A stretch of 64,000 nt of DNA from Limnohabitans sp. MMS-10A-178 (GCF_003063375.1 NZ_NERY01000001.1:496001-560000); one strand, 5' to 3'; counted from the stretch's first letter, positions 48,057 through 56,652 are shown. Program-made: numbers and translations. The notes: generated by a model from the sequence alone, not told the origin.

Positions 48057-48824
48057 TTAACCCGAGGCACGCATCATGGTGCCGCCCGATTCGTCAACGT
48101 CTTTGTTTTGTTTGATCACGTTCACTTGCATTTCAAATGAGCGGCTTTGGTCCATGAGTTTCACCATGACTTCCATGGCATTCACGTTGGAACCTTCTAA
48201 TGTTTCGGGCGTGAGAGTAGCCAATTTGCCGGTCACAGGAATGTCTTCACCCCTGGGCTTACCTACAACTTTGTAAAGACCGTCTTCACGGCGCTCCAAG
48301 CCCACTTGGCTGGCATCGCGCAACAATATTCTGTCAATCAGTACGGGTGCTGCAACACCTACTTGCGCAGGATTGGTTGCATAAATAGAGCCGTCTTTGC
48401 TGATCTTCACGAAGAATCCTGGCGGAATGGTGATGGGGCCGCCGGCTTGACCGCGCACCAAGGCGCCTGTGCCCATTTCTAGTACACCCGAGCCGTTGAG
48501 TTTCAAATCACCACGGCGCGTGAAGGCCAGTTCGCCGTTGGTTGCTGTGACGCCCATCACCGTTTGTTCATCCATGGCCACATCCAAATCGCGACCTGTT
48601 TTCACAATCACGCCGGGCTTCATGTTGATGTTGTCGCTGGCAAAGGCTTGGGGTTGCAAACGCGATTCAAAGCCTGCGCCTTGAACTTTCATGGTCAACA
48701 TGGCTGACTCAAAGCTGCGCTTGAAACCTGGCGTTGCCACGTTGGCCAATTCGTTGGTCGTCATCTGGCGAGCAGTTCGCATCTCGTTGATGGCGGCAGC
48801 GGCGTTAAAGGCTAAACGATCCAT
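48057..48824 (-). CDS. flgF: Proximal rod protein FlgF
   Basis: 255 residues. FlgF is one of the proximal rod proteins. Family features are the start MDRLAFNAAAAINEMRTARQMTTNELANVATPGFKR and the C-terminal ETLEGSNVNAMEVMVKLMDQSRSFEMQVNVIKQNKDVDE. The N-terminal rod motif is slightly unusual in reading ANVATPGF rather than ANxxTxGF. It lies 52 bases after flgE. Confidence 0.96.
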   Translation of the reverse strand: MDRLAFNAAAAINEMRTARQMTTNELANVATPGFKRSFESAMLTMKVQGAGFESRLQPQAFASDNINMKPGVIVKTGRDLDVAMDEQTVMGVTATNGELAFTRRGDLKLNGSGVLEMGTGALVRGQAGGPITIPPGFFVKISKDGSIYATNPAQVGVAAPVLIDRILLRDASQVGLERREDGLYKVVGKPRGEDIPVTGKLATLTPETLEGSNVNAMEVMVKLMDQSRSFEMQVNVIKQNKDVDESGGTMMRASG

Positions 48825-48876
48825 GGTGAAGTCCTGTTTGAGGCTTAGGGGCTTAGTGGCTTAGAACTTGAGCGGT

Positions 48877-51381
48877 TTAAGAGCGCAAGTTAATGATGGC
48901 CGACGTCATGGTGCTCGACGTCTCAATGGCTTTGGCATTGGCCTGGAAGTTACGTTGAGCGGTAATCAGGTCGACCAATTCTTGAGTCAAGTCCACGTTG
49001 GCTCGTTCTGTGGCACCAGCACGCAAGGTACCGAAACCAGCAGAACCTGGCGTACCCAAAATTGGCCTACCGGAAGCTGCAGAAGCCAAGAAGCTGGAGT
49101 CACCAATCTGACGCAAACCCACTGGGCTTGAGAAGTTGGCCAGCAAAATTTTGGCCAATGATTTTTGGGAACCGTTGGAGAAAGATGCGCTCACCAAGCC
49201 GTCGTTGCCAATGGTCACGCCCACTAGGTCACCCTCTGGGGCGCCATCTTGAGACTGTGAAAGCACCGCAAACGCTGATGAAAATTGTGTAGAGGCTGAA
49301 TAATCGATGTTAATTCTCAAAGCACCTTTACCACCTGCCAAGTAAACAGTTTCCAACTGAGTACCTTCGATGGGTGACACCAAGTTTCCGCCGGTGTCAA
49401 AGGTCAGCTCGCCTTTGTCCAAGTAAACAGGCGACCATGCTGGCAAGCCCACATAGCCATCAGTGCTGGTGGTTTCGTTGCCTTGTGCATCGATGTACTT
49501 AGGCTGCGGTGTGCCATTGACCACGTCAACGCGCTGTGTGGGCAGAATCCATGTAGACGTTTCGCCACGGCCTGCTTCAACTGTAGACAAACCCCAAACA
49601 GGCTCGCCTGAAATTTTGATGAAAGAATCAGCACCCGATGTACCGCTGGTAAATTTAAAAGCCCTTTTGGTGTTGTCGAATTCAACCTTCACACCACTGA
49701 TTTCTTTGGGCGTGAGACCGTCGGTTCGCACTTCTTTCATGTTGTTGATTTCATTTTCCAAAGCTTGCGTGAACTCAGCCAAAGAGTATTCACGAACAGG
49801 CAGGGTGACCGTTGACTTGATGCCATCTACGGTCACAATGAACTTGTTGTTGGTAGCGTCTACACTGAAATTGGTGGCTGTATTCACAGTGGGTGTAATA
49901 CCAAAAGTGATTGCAGGTTTAGAAGGAATACCACGTGTTGCAACTGCCTCTGGCGCAACTGCTTGAGATTTAAGGCCCATGGCCGTGGCTGCAGCAGTGC
50001 TCACTGCTGAAAGTGCAACGCTAGAGGTGTCGCCGGTGGTGCCAGACTCTATAAAGAACTGTTTGTTCACCGCATCAAAGCCCACCTTCATGCCATAACG
50101 TTCATTGCTTGCTGGCTTGGTGACGGTGGTTGTGATCGTGCCAGGCGATGTCAGTGTGCCTGCGGTGGTGACCACTGTGGTTGTGACGCTACCGACGGTG
50201 CTTGTCACTGAACTCGCCTCTGTTGCACCTGTGGCTGTTACGGATGTCGATGTGGTGGTAGTGCCTCGAGAAGTTCCAAACTTGCTGATCAATTGGTTGG
50301 TTGCTTCTTGGGCAATGAGGTCGCCTGTGATGCGTGTTGTGGCTGGCAATGCTGCCAACTTAGCCAAACTCACTGTGACGGGAGATCCGCTGTTGTCAAC
50401 ATCCACTGTGAATGCGTTGTCGGTTAAAAGACCCGCCAGTTTGGCGTCGCCTTTAGGCAAACCTGCCACCCAGTCGTAGCTGCTGGCGCCGGTTTCTGGC
50501 ACGATATTGCCAGTGGCAGTGGCTGCGATAGATATCTTCTTGTTAGTCAATTCATCCAAAGAAAACAATTGTGTTTTGGCCGTGGTCAATTCGTCCTTTA
50601 CTTCGCTGTAAGGCTTGGTTTGACCGTATTGGTTCACATAGATTCTTTCGTTATTGGCATCGGTGGCTTGCACCAATGACGCTGCCACTTGGTCTTCACC
50701 CACAAATACGTTGGTTTGCCATTTGTTGAATGGTACGTTTTGGTTGGCGTTCGATGTTTTGGTGTAATAAATGGTGGCCAAATAACCGTTACCCCCGTTG
50801 TCGTACACCGTGAAGGCGGTTGACTTGTTGTACGTGGCAGGGTTGGAGCGATTGAAAGGCTCGGTAATCACTTCCGCATCGGCTGGGAAGTTCAAGCCCA
50901 AAGACACCAAAGAAGTTTGTTTGGCATCGCCCGATGTTTTTTGTGGAATGGTGAGCACCACGCGTTCGTTGATGTTCGCAGAACCTGTCGAGTCAACTGT
51001 CGCTGCCATCAAACGCTGGCCTGAAGAGTTCACCACGTTAAATTGCTCGTTCAACAAGAACGAACCGTTACGAGTAAACAACTCTTGCAAACCATCGGCT
51101 GAGCGCATGGGGAAGAAACCGTCACCAGTCACGGCCAGGTCAAGTGCGTTGGACGAGAAAGAAATGTTACCTTGGGAGAACTCCTGCGACACTTGTTTCA
51201 GAGACACGCCCTGACCCACTGTGGAAGAAGCTTTTTGCAAAGGTGAGGTTGCAAAAATGTCACCGAAGTCAGCGCGTGAACGCTTGAAGCCGGTGGTGCC
51301 CACGTTGGAGATGTTGTTGCTGGTTACGCCCAACATGGCGGTGGCAGCATTCAATCCGGTCAGCGAGGTATAGAAAGACAT
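48877..51381 (-). CDS. flgE: Hook protein FlgE, enlarged
   Basis: 834 residues, about twice the 400-420 of Salmonella FlgE. FlgE polymerises into the hook, the universal joint. The ends are normal: MSFYTSLTGLNAATAMLGVTSNNISNVGTTGFKRSRADF at the start and AGATERANVDLTQELVDLITAQRNFQANAKAIETSSTM at the end. The interior contains large additional surface domains (about 280-600) rich in Thr, Ser, Val and Ala, including a poly-Thr/Ser/Val stretch near residues 370-420. The hook of this organism is therefore likely to have a thicker or decorated surface. It follows flgD by 53 bases. Confidence 0.96.
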   Translation of the reverse strand: MSFYTSLTGLNAATAMLGVTSNNISNVGTTGFKRSRADFGDIFATSPLQKASSTVGQGVSLKQVSQEFSQGNISFSSNALDLAVTGDGFFPMRSADGLQELFTRNGSFLLNEQFNVVNSSGQRLMAATVDSTGSANINERVVLTIPQKTSGDAKQTSLVSLGLNFPADAEVITEPFNRSNPATYNKSTAFTVYDNGGNGYLATIYYTKTSNANQNVPFNKWQTNVFVGEDQVAASLVQATDANNERIYVNQYGQTKPYSEVKDELTTAKTQLFSLDELTNKKISIAATATGNIVPETGASSYDWVAGLPKGDAKLAGLLTDNAFTVDVDNSGSPVTVSLAKLAALPATTRITGDLIAQEATNQLISKFGTSRGTTTTSTSVTATGATEASSVTSTVGSVTTTVVTTAGTLTSPGTITTTVTKPASNERYGMKVGFDAVNKQFFIESGTTGDTSSVALSAVSTAAATAMGLKSQAVAPEAVATRGIPSKPAITFGITPTVNTATNFSVDATNNKFIVTVDGIKSTVTLPVREYSLAEFTQALENEINNMKEVRTDGLTPKEISGVKVEFDNTKRAFKFTSGTSGADSFIKISGEPVWGLSTVEAGRGETSTWILPTQRVDVVNGTPQPKYIDAQGNETTSTDGYVGLPAWSPVYLDKGELTFDTGGNLVSPIEGTQLETVYLAGGKGALRINIDYSASTQFSSAFAVLSQSQDGAPEGDLVGVTIGNDGLVSASFSNGSQKSLAKILLANFSSPVGLRQIGDSSFLASAASGRPILGTPGSAGFGTLRAGATERANVDLTQELVDLITAQRNFQANAKAIETSSTMTSAIINLRS

Positions 51382-51434
51382 GGTGGTTAACTCCTAGGGT
51401 TGAGTTGGGTCTTGATAAATTGATTTAGAAATAC

Positions 51435-52178
51435 TTAGGTGCCGATGCGTTGCACGTCAGTGAGCTTCACTGACTTGCCGCCGGTCACTTCCAACAAAAT
51501 GGTTTTGTCGGCTTGTTGGTTCACACCAGTGACGGTAGACAACACATTGACCACTGGGTTGCTGGTCTTGCCTTGGCTAATGACAGTGGCTCTGAAGGTG
51601 TAGACACCATCGGGTACTTTGCTGCCAGCATCGCTGGTGCCGTCCCACGCAAAAGGCATGTCGCCAATGTTTTGTGCACCCAAGGTATTGCTGGTGACCA
51701 ATTGGCCTTTGTCGTTGAACACTTCGAGCTTCACGCCTTCTGCGCCAGTTGGCAAATTGATAAAACCTTGAGCGGGTTTGCCGCCCTGCGTAATAATGGC
51801 GGGAGCACCTGGCACAGCAACAGTTTTGCCAATCATGCTGGTGCTGCTCATCATGCGTTCGCCGGACATGCTGTCGACATAGGACTTCAGGGTGTCCGAC
51901 ATGGTGGTGGTGGCTTCAAGCTGCGAGAACTGCGCAAGCTGCGCCACGAAGGCTTCATTCTTTACAGGGTCTAAGGGGTCTTGGCATTTCAGCTGTGTGG
52001 TGAAAAGGGTCAAGAAATCTTTTTGACCCATGCCGCCGGTGGTGCCAGCTTTGGTCATCAAAGCTTCGTTGGCCGCTTGTGAAGTCGTTTTGAGACCGGC
52101 AGGCGCGTTGATTGTTTTGCTTGAATTGACGGCGTTGGCCGCTGCATTCAATCCGGTGTTGTTGGCTGATAAAAACAT
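51435..52178 (-). CDS. flgD: Hook-cap protein FlgD
   Basis: 247 residues. FlgD forms the scaffold at the tip of the growing hook and is discarded afterwards. The N-terminal part GGMGQKDFLTLFTTQLKCQDPLDPVKNEAFVAQLAQFSQLEATTTM is the signature. The C-terminal half forms the Ig-like/Tudor-like domains, with GQLVTSNTLGAQNIGDMPFAWDGTSDAGSKVPDGVYTF. Normal size and position between flgC and flgE. Confidence 0.97.
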   Translation of the reverse strand: MFLSANNTGLNAAANAVNSSKTINAPAGLKTTSQAANEALMTKAGTTGGMGQKDFLTLFTTQLKCQDPLDPVKNEAFVAQLAQFSQLEATTTMSDTLKSYVDSMSGERMMSSTSMIGKTVAVPGAPAIITQGGKPAQGFINLPTGAEGVKLEVFNDKGQLVTSNTLGAQNIGDMPFAWDGTSDAGSKVPDGVYTFRATVISQGKTSNPVVNVLSTVTGVNQQADKTILLEVTGGKSVKLTDVQRIGT

Positions 52179-52218
52179 GATGGAAGTTTCCTGATCGTTG
52201 ATTTGTGTTTTTTACAAA

Positions 52219-52644
52219 TCAAGTTTTGATGATGTCGATGGTGCGCATCAACATCTGACGCGTGGTGTTCACTACTTCGACGTTGTTTTGATAGGAGCGA
52301 GAAGCCGCCATCATTTCCACCATCTCGGTCATCTCGTTTACATTGGCCAAGTAGACATAGCCGTCTTTGTCGGCCATGGGGTTGTTGGGCTCTGACATTT
52401 TGCGAATGGGAGATGGATCGTCCGTGATCTTTTCAATCCGAACACCACCCGCAAAACCTTGCTCGTGAGGCTTTTGTTGTTGTTCCAAAATGGTTTTGAA
52501 CACGGTGCGTTTGGCTCGAAATGCTTCGTTTTCTTTGCCTGTGACGGTGCCCGAGTTGGCCAAGTTAGAAGCCGTGGTGTTCATGCGGGTGGTCTGCGCA
52601 TTGAGCGCAGAACCCGCGATATTGAAAATACGATCAAGTGCCAT
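52219..52644 (-). CDS. flgC: Proximal rod protein FlgC
   Basis: 141 residues. The start MALDRIFNIAGSALNAQTTRMNTTASNLANSGTV and the end EMMAASRSYQNNVEVVNTTRQMLMRTIDI are typical of FlgC. It lies 5 bases after flgB. Confidence 0.97.
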   Translation of the reverse strand: MALDRIFNIAGSALNAQTTRMNTTASNLANSGTVTGKENEAFRAKRTVFKTILEQQQKPHEQGFAGGVRIEKITDDPSPIRKMSEPNNPMADKDGYVYLANVNEMTEMVEMMAASRSYQNNVEVVNTTRQMLMRTIDIIKT

Positions 52645-52649
52645 GTTGA

Positions 52650-53033
52650 TTAATCTCCACGCAACGCACGGCGAATGCCACTCACGCGGCTTTCAAGGAT
52701 GTTCAATGTGGCTTGGTAGTCGGCAGCCACTTGACCAAACTTGGCTTGCTCGACGTTCATCTCAACGGTATTGCCGTCGAAAGATGCATTGAATGGAATG
52801 CGAAACTTTTCGCCGCCAGGATCCTCTTCCATGGGCATGGGCATGTGCAGATTGCTGGTGGTGTTTAAGGCAGATTCTTTGGTTTGCTTTAAAACTGACT
52901 TGAAGTCGATGTCTTTGGCTTTGAAGTGGGGTGTGTCGGCATTGGCAATGTTGCGCGCAAGGATTTCCATGCGCTTGCTGCGCAATCCCAGAGCCTGTGC
53001 GTGAACGCCCAATGCTTTGTCAATCATCTCCAT
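52650..53033 (-). CDS. flgB: Proximal rod protein FlgB
   Basis: 127 residues. FlgB is the first of the rod proteins. Diagnostic segments are GLRSKRMEILARNIANADTPHFKAKDIDFKSVL and the C-terminal NVEQAKFGQVAADYQATLNILESRVSGI. It heads the operon flgB-C-D-E-F-G-H-I-J-K-L-fliD, with a sigma-54 promoter 80 bases upstream (53114-53129). Confidence 0.98.
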   Translation of the reverse strand: MEMIDKALGVHAQALGLRSKRMEILARNIANADTPHFKAKDIDFKSVLKQTKESALNTTSNLHMPMPMEEDPGGEKFRIPFNASFDGNTVEMNVEQAKFGQVAADYQATLNILESRVSGIRRALRGD

Positions 53034-53113
53034 GATGTGCTCTCCTTCACGAAACTTTCAATGCCGGATATCCGACAGCCCAAAGAATTAAAGTTCTTTG
53101 CAAAGTGTTCGAT

Positions 53114-53129
53114 TGCAAGAGCCGTGCCA
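53114..53129 (-). promoter_or_regulatory. Sigma-54 promoter of the flgB-L-fliD operon
   Basis: Minus-strand TGGCACG-GCTC-TTGCA, an exact match to the -24/-12 consensus. The start point would be near 53104, with a leader of about 70 bases to flgB. Confidence 0.92.
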
Positions 53130-53237
53130 TGCTTTTCTTGCCGTTTGTCGATGGATTTTTGACGGGTGCTTAGGCCGCTTTGAGAGGGGAAATGCGGGTT
53201 TGCGAGTACCCAGCGATTCAGACCTCGAGCGCAGAGA

Positions 53238-53261
53238 AAAGCGGCAAACCCTTGCCGCTTT
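53238..53261 (-). terminator. Terminator downstream of the LysM transglycosylase gene
   Basis: Minus-strand AAAGCGGCAA, loop GGGT, TTGCCGCTTT: a perfect 10-bp stem, followed by TCTCT. It separates the transglycosylase gene from the flgB promoter. Confidence 0.75.
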
Positions 53262-53307
53262 GAAGAAAAAAGCTATGTGAGTTGAAGCAGGGCGAAGCCT
53301 AGTTGGC

Positions 53308-54552
53308 TTAGCGCAACCAAGTTTTTGGGGCTTCTAATGCGTCGTAGTCAGCCGCTTTTTGAACTTGCAGTCTAATTCGCGCAGTTGAATTGGGATGCGA
53401 ATCTGATGCAGGGTTCAAGGCTGAACTCAACGCTGGGTTCAGCGCTGAATTCACGGCGTTGTTGGCCGATGGGGCCGCCGAAGTGTTGACAGTAGAACTG
53501 ACAGGCACACTGTTGGTATTGCTTCGGAAATTTTTAAGTCCTAAACGATCTGCGGCGTTCTGCATCAAGCCTTGCGTGATAGAGGCGCGAGTCATGGGTG
53601 CTTGAGGGTCGCGGCCTTCATACAAGTATTTGGCTTGTTTGCCTGGGATCCCTAAGGGCTCTTCAGGGCGTTTCTCGCCTCGGGCAGCCGGTTGCAGCAC
53701 TGCCAAATAAAGTTCGTCCAAAGGCACAGCGCCTTCTTTCTTCAGACCCACTTTGTCAAAGTAGGTGTCTACCAAATGCAATTGTTGATAAACGCTCAGG
53801 CCCAAAATGGATTTGGGTGATTGGCCAAAGCCCACTTCAGCCGCACCGCGCGCTGGGCCATCGCAAAACTGAATGATGCCGTGGCAGCGCGTATTGGTGG
53901 CCTGCGGGTTCATGCCGTCGCTTTCCATTAGAGTCAGCCGGGCAAAATCGTCAGGCGAAAAGTTGTGCTTGTTTGCCACTTGCAAAACTTTGTTGTAAAC
54001 ATCTTGCTTTTCCACCTTGGGAATAAAGCCTCTGCTCACAGCTCTATCGAGGGTTTGGCTGAGCACTGGGTGGGCCACAGCGTTGATGAAGTTGCCTTTT
54101 GGCAGAGAGGGTACAGTTCTGTTGGCAGTGATGGTAAGGGTTTCAAGTTTGTTCTGGGCTATGGCTGGCGTGGCTTTGGGGCTTGTTTGTGCCAGGTTCT
54201 GTGCAGTGTTTAGTGCCGTGTTTTGCGGCTGAGTTTGTCCCGCCTGCCATTGGCTCAACATCTTTTGCAATAGAACTTTTTGGCCCGGGAAAATGGCATT
54301 GGGGTTTTGAATGCCGCTGTCAGTTGCTAAATTTTGCGCCCATCTAAATTCTTCTGAGGGTGTGAGCTTGACGCCTTGCAATTGGGCTTGCTCTTTCACA
54401 ATGCTGGTGAGGGTGTCACCCGCTTGAATGACCTTGACATTGGCCGGCTGCACTTGCTCCAAAGCTTTGGCAAATCCAGGCCGCGCAGATACCGCCGGAC
54501 CATTGGACGTGTTGTTGGCAAGGTTATTAGGTAAATTGGCTTCAATTCTCAT
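53308..54552 (-). CDS. LysM plus lytic-transglycosylase-like protein, probable flagellar peptidoglycan hydrolase
   Basis: 414 residues. Residues 38-96 form a LysM domain (KVIQAGDTLTSIVKEQ, then NPNAIFPGQKVLL). Residues 185-330 resemble an SLT-type lytic transglycosylase: FARLTLMESDGMNPQATN, with Glu210 in the catalytic position, followed by CHGIIQFCDG, where the family usually has GLxQF. The C-terminal 75 residues are Asn/Ala/Ser repeats. There is no signal peptide, so export by Sec is unlikely; secretion through the flagellar type III apparatus, as for FlgJ, is possible. It lies between flgB and the second flgA, and FlgJ here has no hydrolase domain, so it probably opens the wall for the rod. 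Confidence 0.75.
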   Translation of the reverse strand: MRIEANLPNNLANNTSNGPAVSARPGFAKALEQVQPANVKVIQAGDTLTSIVKEQAQLQGVKLTPSEEFRWAQNLATDSGIQNPNAIFPGQKVLLQKMLSQWQAGQTQPQNTALNTAQNLAQTSPKATPAIAQNKLETLTITANRTVPSLPKGNFINAVAHPVLSQTLDRAVSRGFIPKVEKQDVYNKVLQVANKHNFSPDDFARLTLMESDGMNPQATNTRCHGIIQFCDGPARGAAEVGFGQSPKSILGLSVYQQLHLVDTYFDKVGLKKEGAVPLDELYLAVLQPAARGEKRPEEPLGIPGKQAKYLYEGRDPQAPMTRASITQGLMQNAADRLGLKNFRSNTNSVPVSSTVNTSAAPSANNAVNSALNPALSSALNPASDSHPNSTARIRLQVQKAADYDALEAPKTWLR

Positions 54553-54574
54553 GATGATGTGGCATCTTTATTGC

Positions 54575-55456
54575 ATGAACTCCGGTATGTTCAAACCAAG
54601 TGTCAAAACATCTACACCTGCTCAAGCACTGATGCAAATCCTGTGCCTGACGGTTTTTTGGCTGTGTGTAAGCTTTATGCTTCATTCAGCCAATGCATCT
54701 GCCAATACAACAGCCAATACATTAGCCAACACATCGGCCCCTGCGAAATCCAACCCAGCTGCCGATGCGATGGGCCTACAAGTGCGTCAGTGGATGTCTC
54801 AAACCCATGGCGTCAATACCAAAGATGTGATCATTGCGCCTTTGGACGATAGATTAAAAGTTCAAGGCTGTCAAAAACTTTTGAACGTTGATCACCCCTT
54901 TGCCTCGAAAGAAACGGTACGTGTTCGTTGTTCCGAGCCTGTTTGGCAACTCTATTTGCAAGTCACGATGCCCACTGCGCGAGCCAATACCCCGGTGGCA
55001 GGCACGCCCGCGGGTGTTCCAAATGCAGGGGGAACGCCAAGCTCAGCCGCTCCGCAAAATGTGGCCAGTGCGCCCAAAACCCTGGTGGTTGCCCGACGCT
55101 TGTTGCAAAGAGGCATCATTGTGCAGCCCGATATGTTGGAAGAAGTTCAAGCTTCCCCTGGAAATGCCGATACTCAGTTACTGAATACAGTAAAGGATGC
55201 GCATCACGCCGAAATCACCAGAGATATTCCTGCAGGACAAGCTCTGAGGGTGTCAGATATTCGCCGTGCCGTGCTAGTCAAGCAGGGCCAAACGGTGATG
55301 TTGTCGATTGGGAATAAGTCAGATTTTGAGATTTCCATTCGAATGGAAGCCATGCAGGATGGTCGACTTGGCGATCAAGTGAAGTTGAGAAACCCTGAGT
55401 CGGGCCGCCAAGTTTCGGGCATCGTGACTGGGCCGAATGCGGCAAAGGGGCTTTGA
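54575..55456 (+). CDS. flgA: P-ring assembly chaperone FlgA (copy 2)
   Basis: 293 residues from the ATG at 54575; an ATG at 54587 is also possible. A signal peptide covers roughly residues 1-42 (core ILCLTVFWLCVSFML). Residues 42-62 are an Asn/Ala/Thr low-complexity repeat. The rest is FlgA-like: VIIAPLDDRLKVQGCQ, then LVVARRLLQRGIIVQPDMLEE, RDIPAGQALRVSDIRRAVLVKQGQTVML and the end GDQVKLRNPESGRQVSGIVTG, which matches the ChapFlgA ending better than copy 1 does. It diverges from the transglycosylase gene with only 22 bases between the two starts, so the promoters must lie inside the neighbouring reading frames. Confidence 0.93.
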   Translation: MNSGMFKPSVKTSTPAQALMQILCLTVFWLCVSFMLHSANASANTTANTLANTSAPAKSNPAADAMGLQVRQWMSQTHGVNTKDVIIAPLDDRLKVQGCQKLLNVDHPFASKETVRVRCSEPVWQLYLQVTMPTARANTPVAGTPAGVPNAGGTPSSAAPQNVASAPKTLVVARRLLQRGIIVQPDMLEEVQASPGNADTQLLNTVKDAHHAEITRDIPAGQALRVSDIRRAVLVKQGQTVMLSIGNKSDFEISIRMEAMQDGRLGDQVKLRNPESGRQVSGIVTGPNAAKGL

Positions 55457-55510
55457 AATGCAAAAAAGCATTTTTTTTGCACTTTTAAGCCAATATTTTC
55501 AAAAAATGAT

Positions 55511-55537
55511 TCAAGTTCTAGAATCTACTGCCGATAC
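55511..55537 (+). promoter_or_regulatory. Sigma-28 promoter of flgM-flgN copy 2
   Basis: TCAAGTTC-N11-GCCGATAC, close to TAAAGTTT-N11-GCCGATAA with exact spacing. The leader to flgM would be about 55 bases. FliA-dependent expression of an anti-FliA factor is the classical negative feedback. Confidence 0.88.
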
Positions 55538-55598
55538 TGAGCATGTCCAACCCCCTTTTTCGGGTTGATGTGAGAAGAAATTAGAAAGTGAGTTAGGT

Positions 55599-55922
55599 AT
55601 GACCGATGCAATTTCAAACTATGGACAGCGCGCCCAGTCGGACGCGTCGTTGCGCAGCGCATTGGACAAAGCCAACCGCAAAAGCAGCTCAAAAGACAGT
55701 GTGGCCCTCGATTCGTCAGCGCCTGCTGCTTCAACTGCCAAAGCGCCAGGTGCCGATGAGTTGCGTTTGAGCAATGTGGCCGCACGCGCCATGGCCGAGC
55801 CCGACTTTGATCGCGCCAAGGTGGAGTCCATTAAGCAAGCAATTCAAGATGGTCAATATCCATTGAACCCTCGCAAAATTGCTGAAAGCTTCCATGCCAT
55901 TGAGCAAATGATTCGTGAGTGA
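55599..55922 (+). CDS. flgM: Anti-sigma-28 factor FlgM (copy 2)
   Basis: 107 residues. The N-terminal 50 residues are Ser/Ala/Lys-rich. The C-terminal FliA-binding pattern reads DFDRAKVESIKQAIQDGQYPLNPRKIAESFHAIE, the standard FlgM motif (VexIxxAIxxGxYxinpxkIAexl). It is nearer the family consensus than copy 1 (10671-11006). It has its own sigma-28 promoter and overlaps flgN copy 2 by 8 bases. Confidence 0.95.
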   Translation: MTDAISNYGQRAQSDASLRSALDKANRKSSSKDSVALDSSAPAASTAKAPGADELRLSNVAARAMAEPDFDRAKVESIKQAIQDGQYPLNPRKIAESFHAIEQMIRE

Positions 55923-56295
55923 GCGTGCACTTTTCGTATCCGACCAGCTGATCCAGCTGTTGGCTTTGGAGTTTGAAGCTCTTAAAAGCCAAGATCTGGA
56001 TCGGTTTGAATCTTTGCAAGATGGCAAAAACGATCTTTTGACTGAGCTCTCGGCACTTTGCCCCTCCCCAGAAGACCTCCAAAATCTCCCCGAGTGGGAT
56101 GCTTTGCGTGAATCGCTCATTCAATGCCGCGATATGCACAGACGCAACGCCGTTCTCATCGAGCGCAAACTAGACACCATCCGCGGTGCCTTGCACAGTT
56201 TGCGAGCGGGTGAATCTGGCAGCCCCGTTGAAGTCTACGACCGCTTAGGCCAAGTGGCCCGCTTCAGTCGCGGCAGGGGATACCAAGAGGTTTGA
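55915..56295 (+). CDS. flgN: FlgN-like export chaperone (copy 2)
   Basis: 126 residues, helical. Signs of FlgN are SDQLIQLLALEFEALKSQDLDRFESLQDGKNDLLTEL and the C-terminal ASLxYDxxG-like ending EVYDRLGQVARFSRGRGYQEV, which is frequent in FlgN proteins. It overlaps flgM copy 2 by 8 bases. FlgK and FlgL are the expected clients. Only 3 bases separate it from the convergent FlhB-like gene. Confidence 0.88.
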   Translation: MSERALFVSDQLIQLLALEFEALKSQDLDRFESLQDGKNDLLTELSALCPSPEDLQNLPEWDALRESLIQCRDMHRRNAVLIERKLDTIRGALHSLRAGESGSPVEVYDRLGQVARFSRGRGYQEV

Positions 56296-56298
56296 GCT

Positions 56299-56652
56299 TT
56301 AGCCGTTCACTGGCTCAACAGGTGGCGGGCTGGGGTTCATTGATTCCAGAGGATCGATGTCATTCTGAGAATTGGCATTTGCCTTTTCATCGCCAGGGCG
56401 CATGCCTTTGAGCCAATACACCCAAGACAAGACAACCGCCACAGCCGTGTAAAGCTCTTGTGGAATTTCTTCATCGACTTCCAATCGGCTGAGCAATGCC
56501 AGAAGCTGGGGGTCTTCCGAAATGAACACGCCTTGTTGGCGTGCTTCTTCAATCATGCGCAATGCCAAATCGTCGTCGCCCTTGGCAGTGACCACGGGCA
56601 CGGGGTTCTTGCCATAGGCAAGCGCAACGGCTTGACGCATGTAGCGGCTCAT
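56299..56652 (-). CDS. Small FlhB-like protein (FhlB, cytoplasmic FlhB domain homologue)
   Basis: 117 residues. Similar to the cytoplasmic C-terminal domain of FlhB after its cleavage site: RQAVALAYGKNPVPVVTAKGDDDLALRMIEEARQQGVFISEDPQLLALLSRLEVDEEIPQELYTAVAVVLSWVYWL, with the family's EIPxxLYxAVA segment. The autocleavage motif NPTH is absent. These proteins are found next to FliK in many bacteria and can take over part of FlhB function. The start overlaps the FliK stop by 4 bases. The last 35 residues are acidic and Pro/Asn-rich. Confidence 0.85.
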   Translation of the reverse strand: MSRYMRQAVALAYGKNPVPVVTAKGDDDLALRMIEEARQQGVFISEDPQLLALLSRLEVDEEIPQELYTAVAVVLSWVYWLKGMRPGDEKANANSQNDIDPLESMNPSPPPVEPVNG

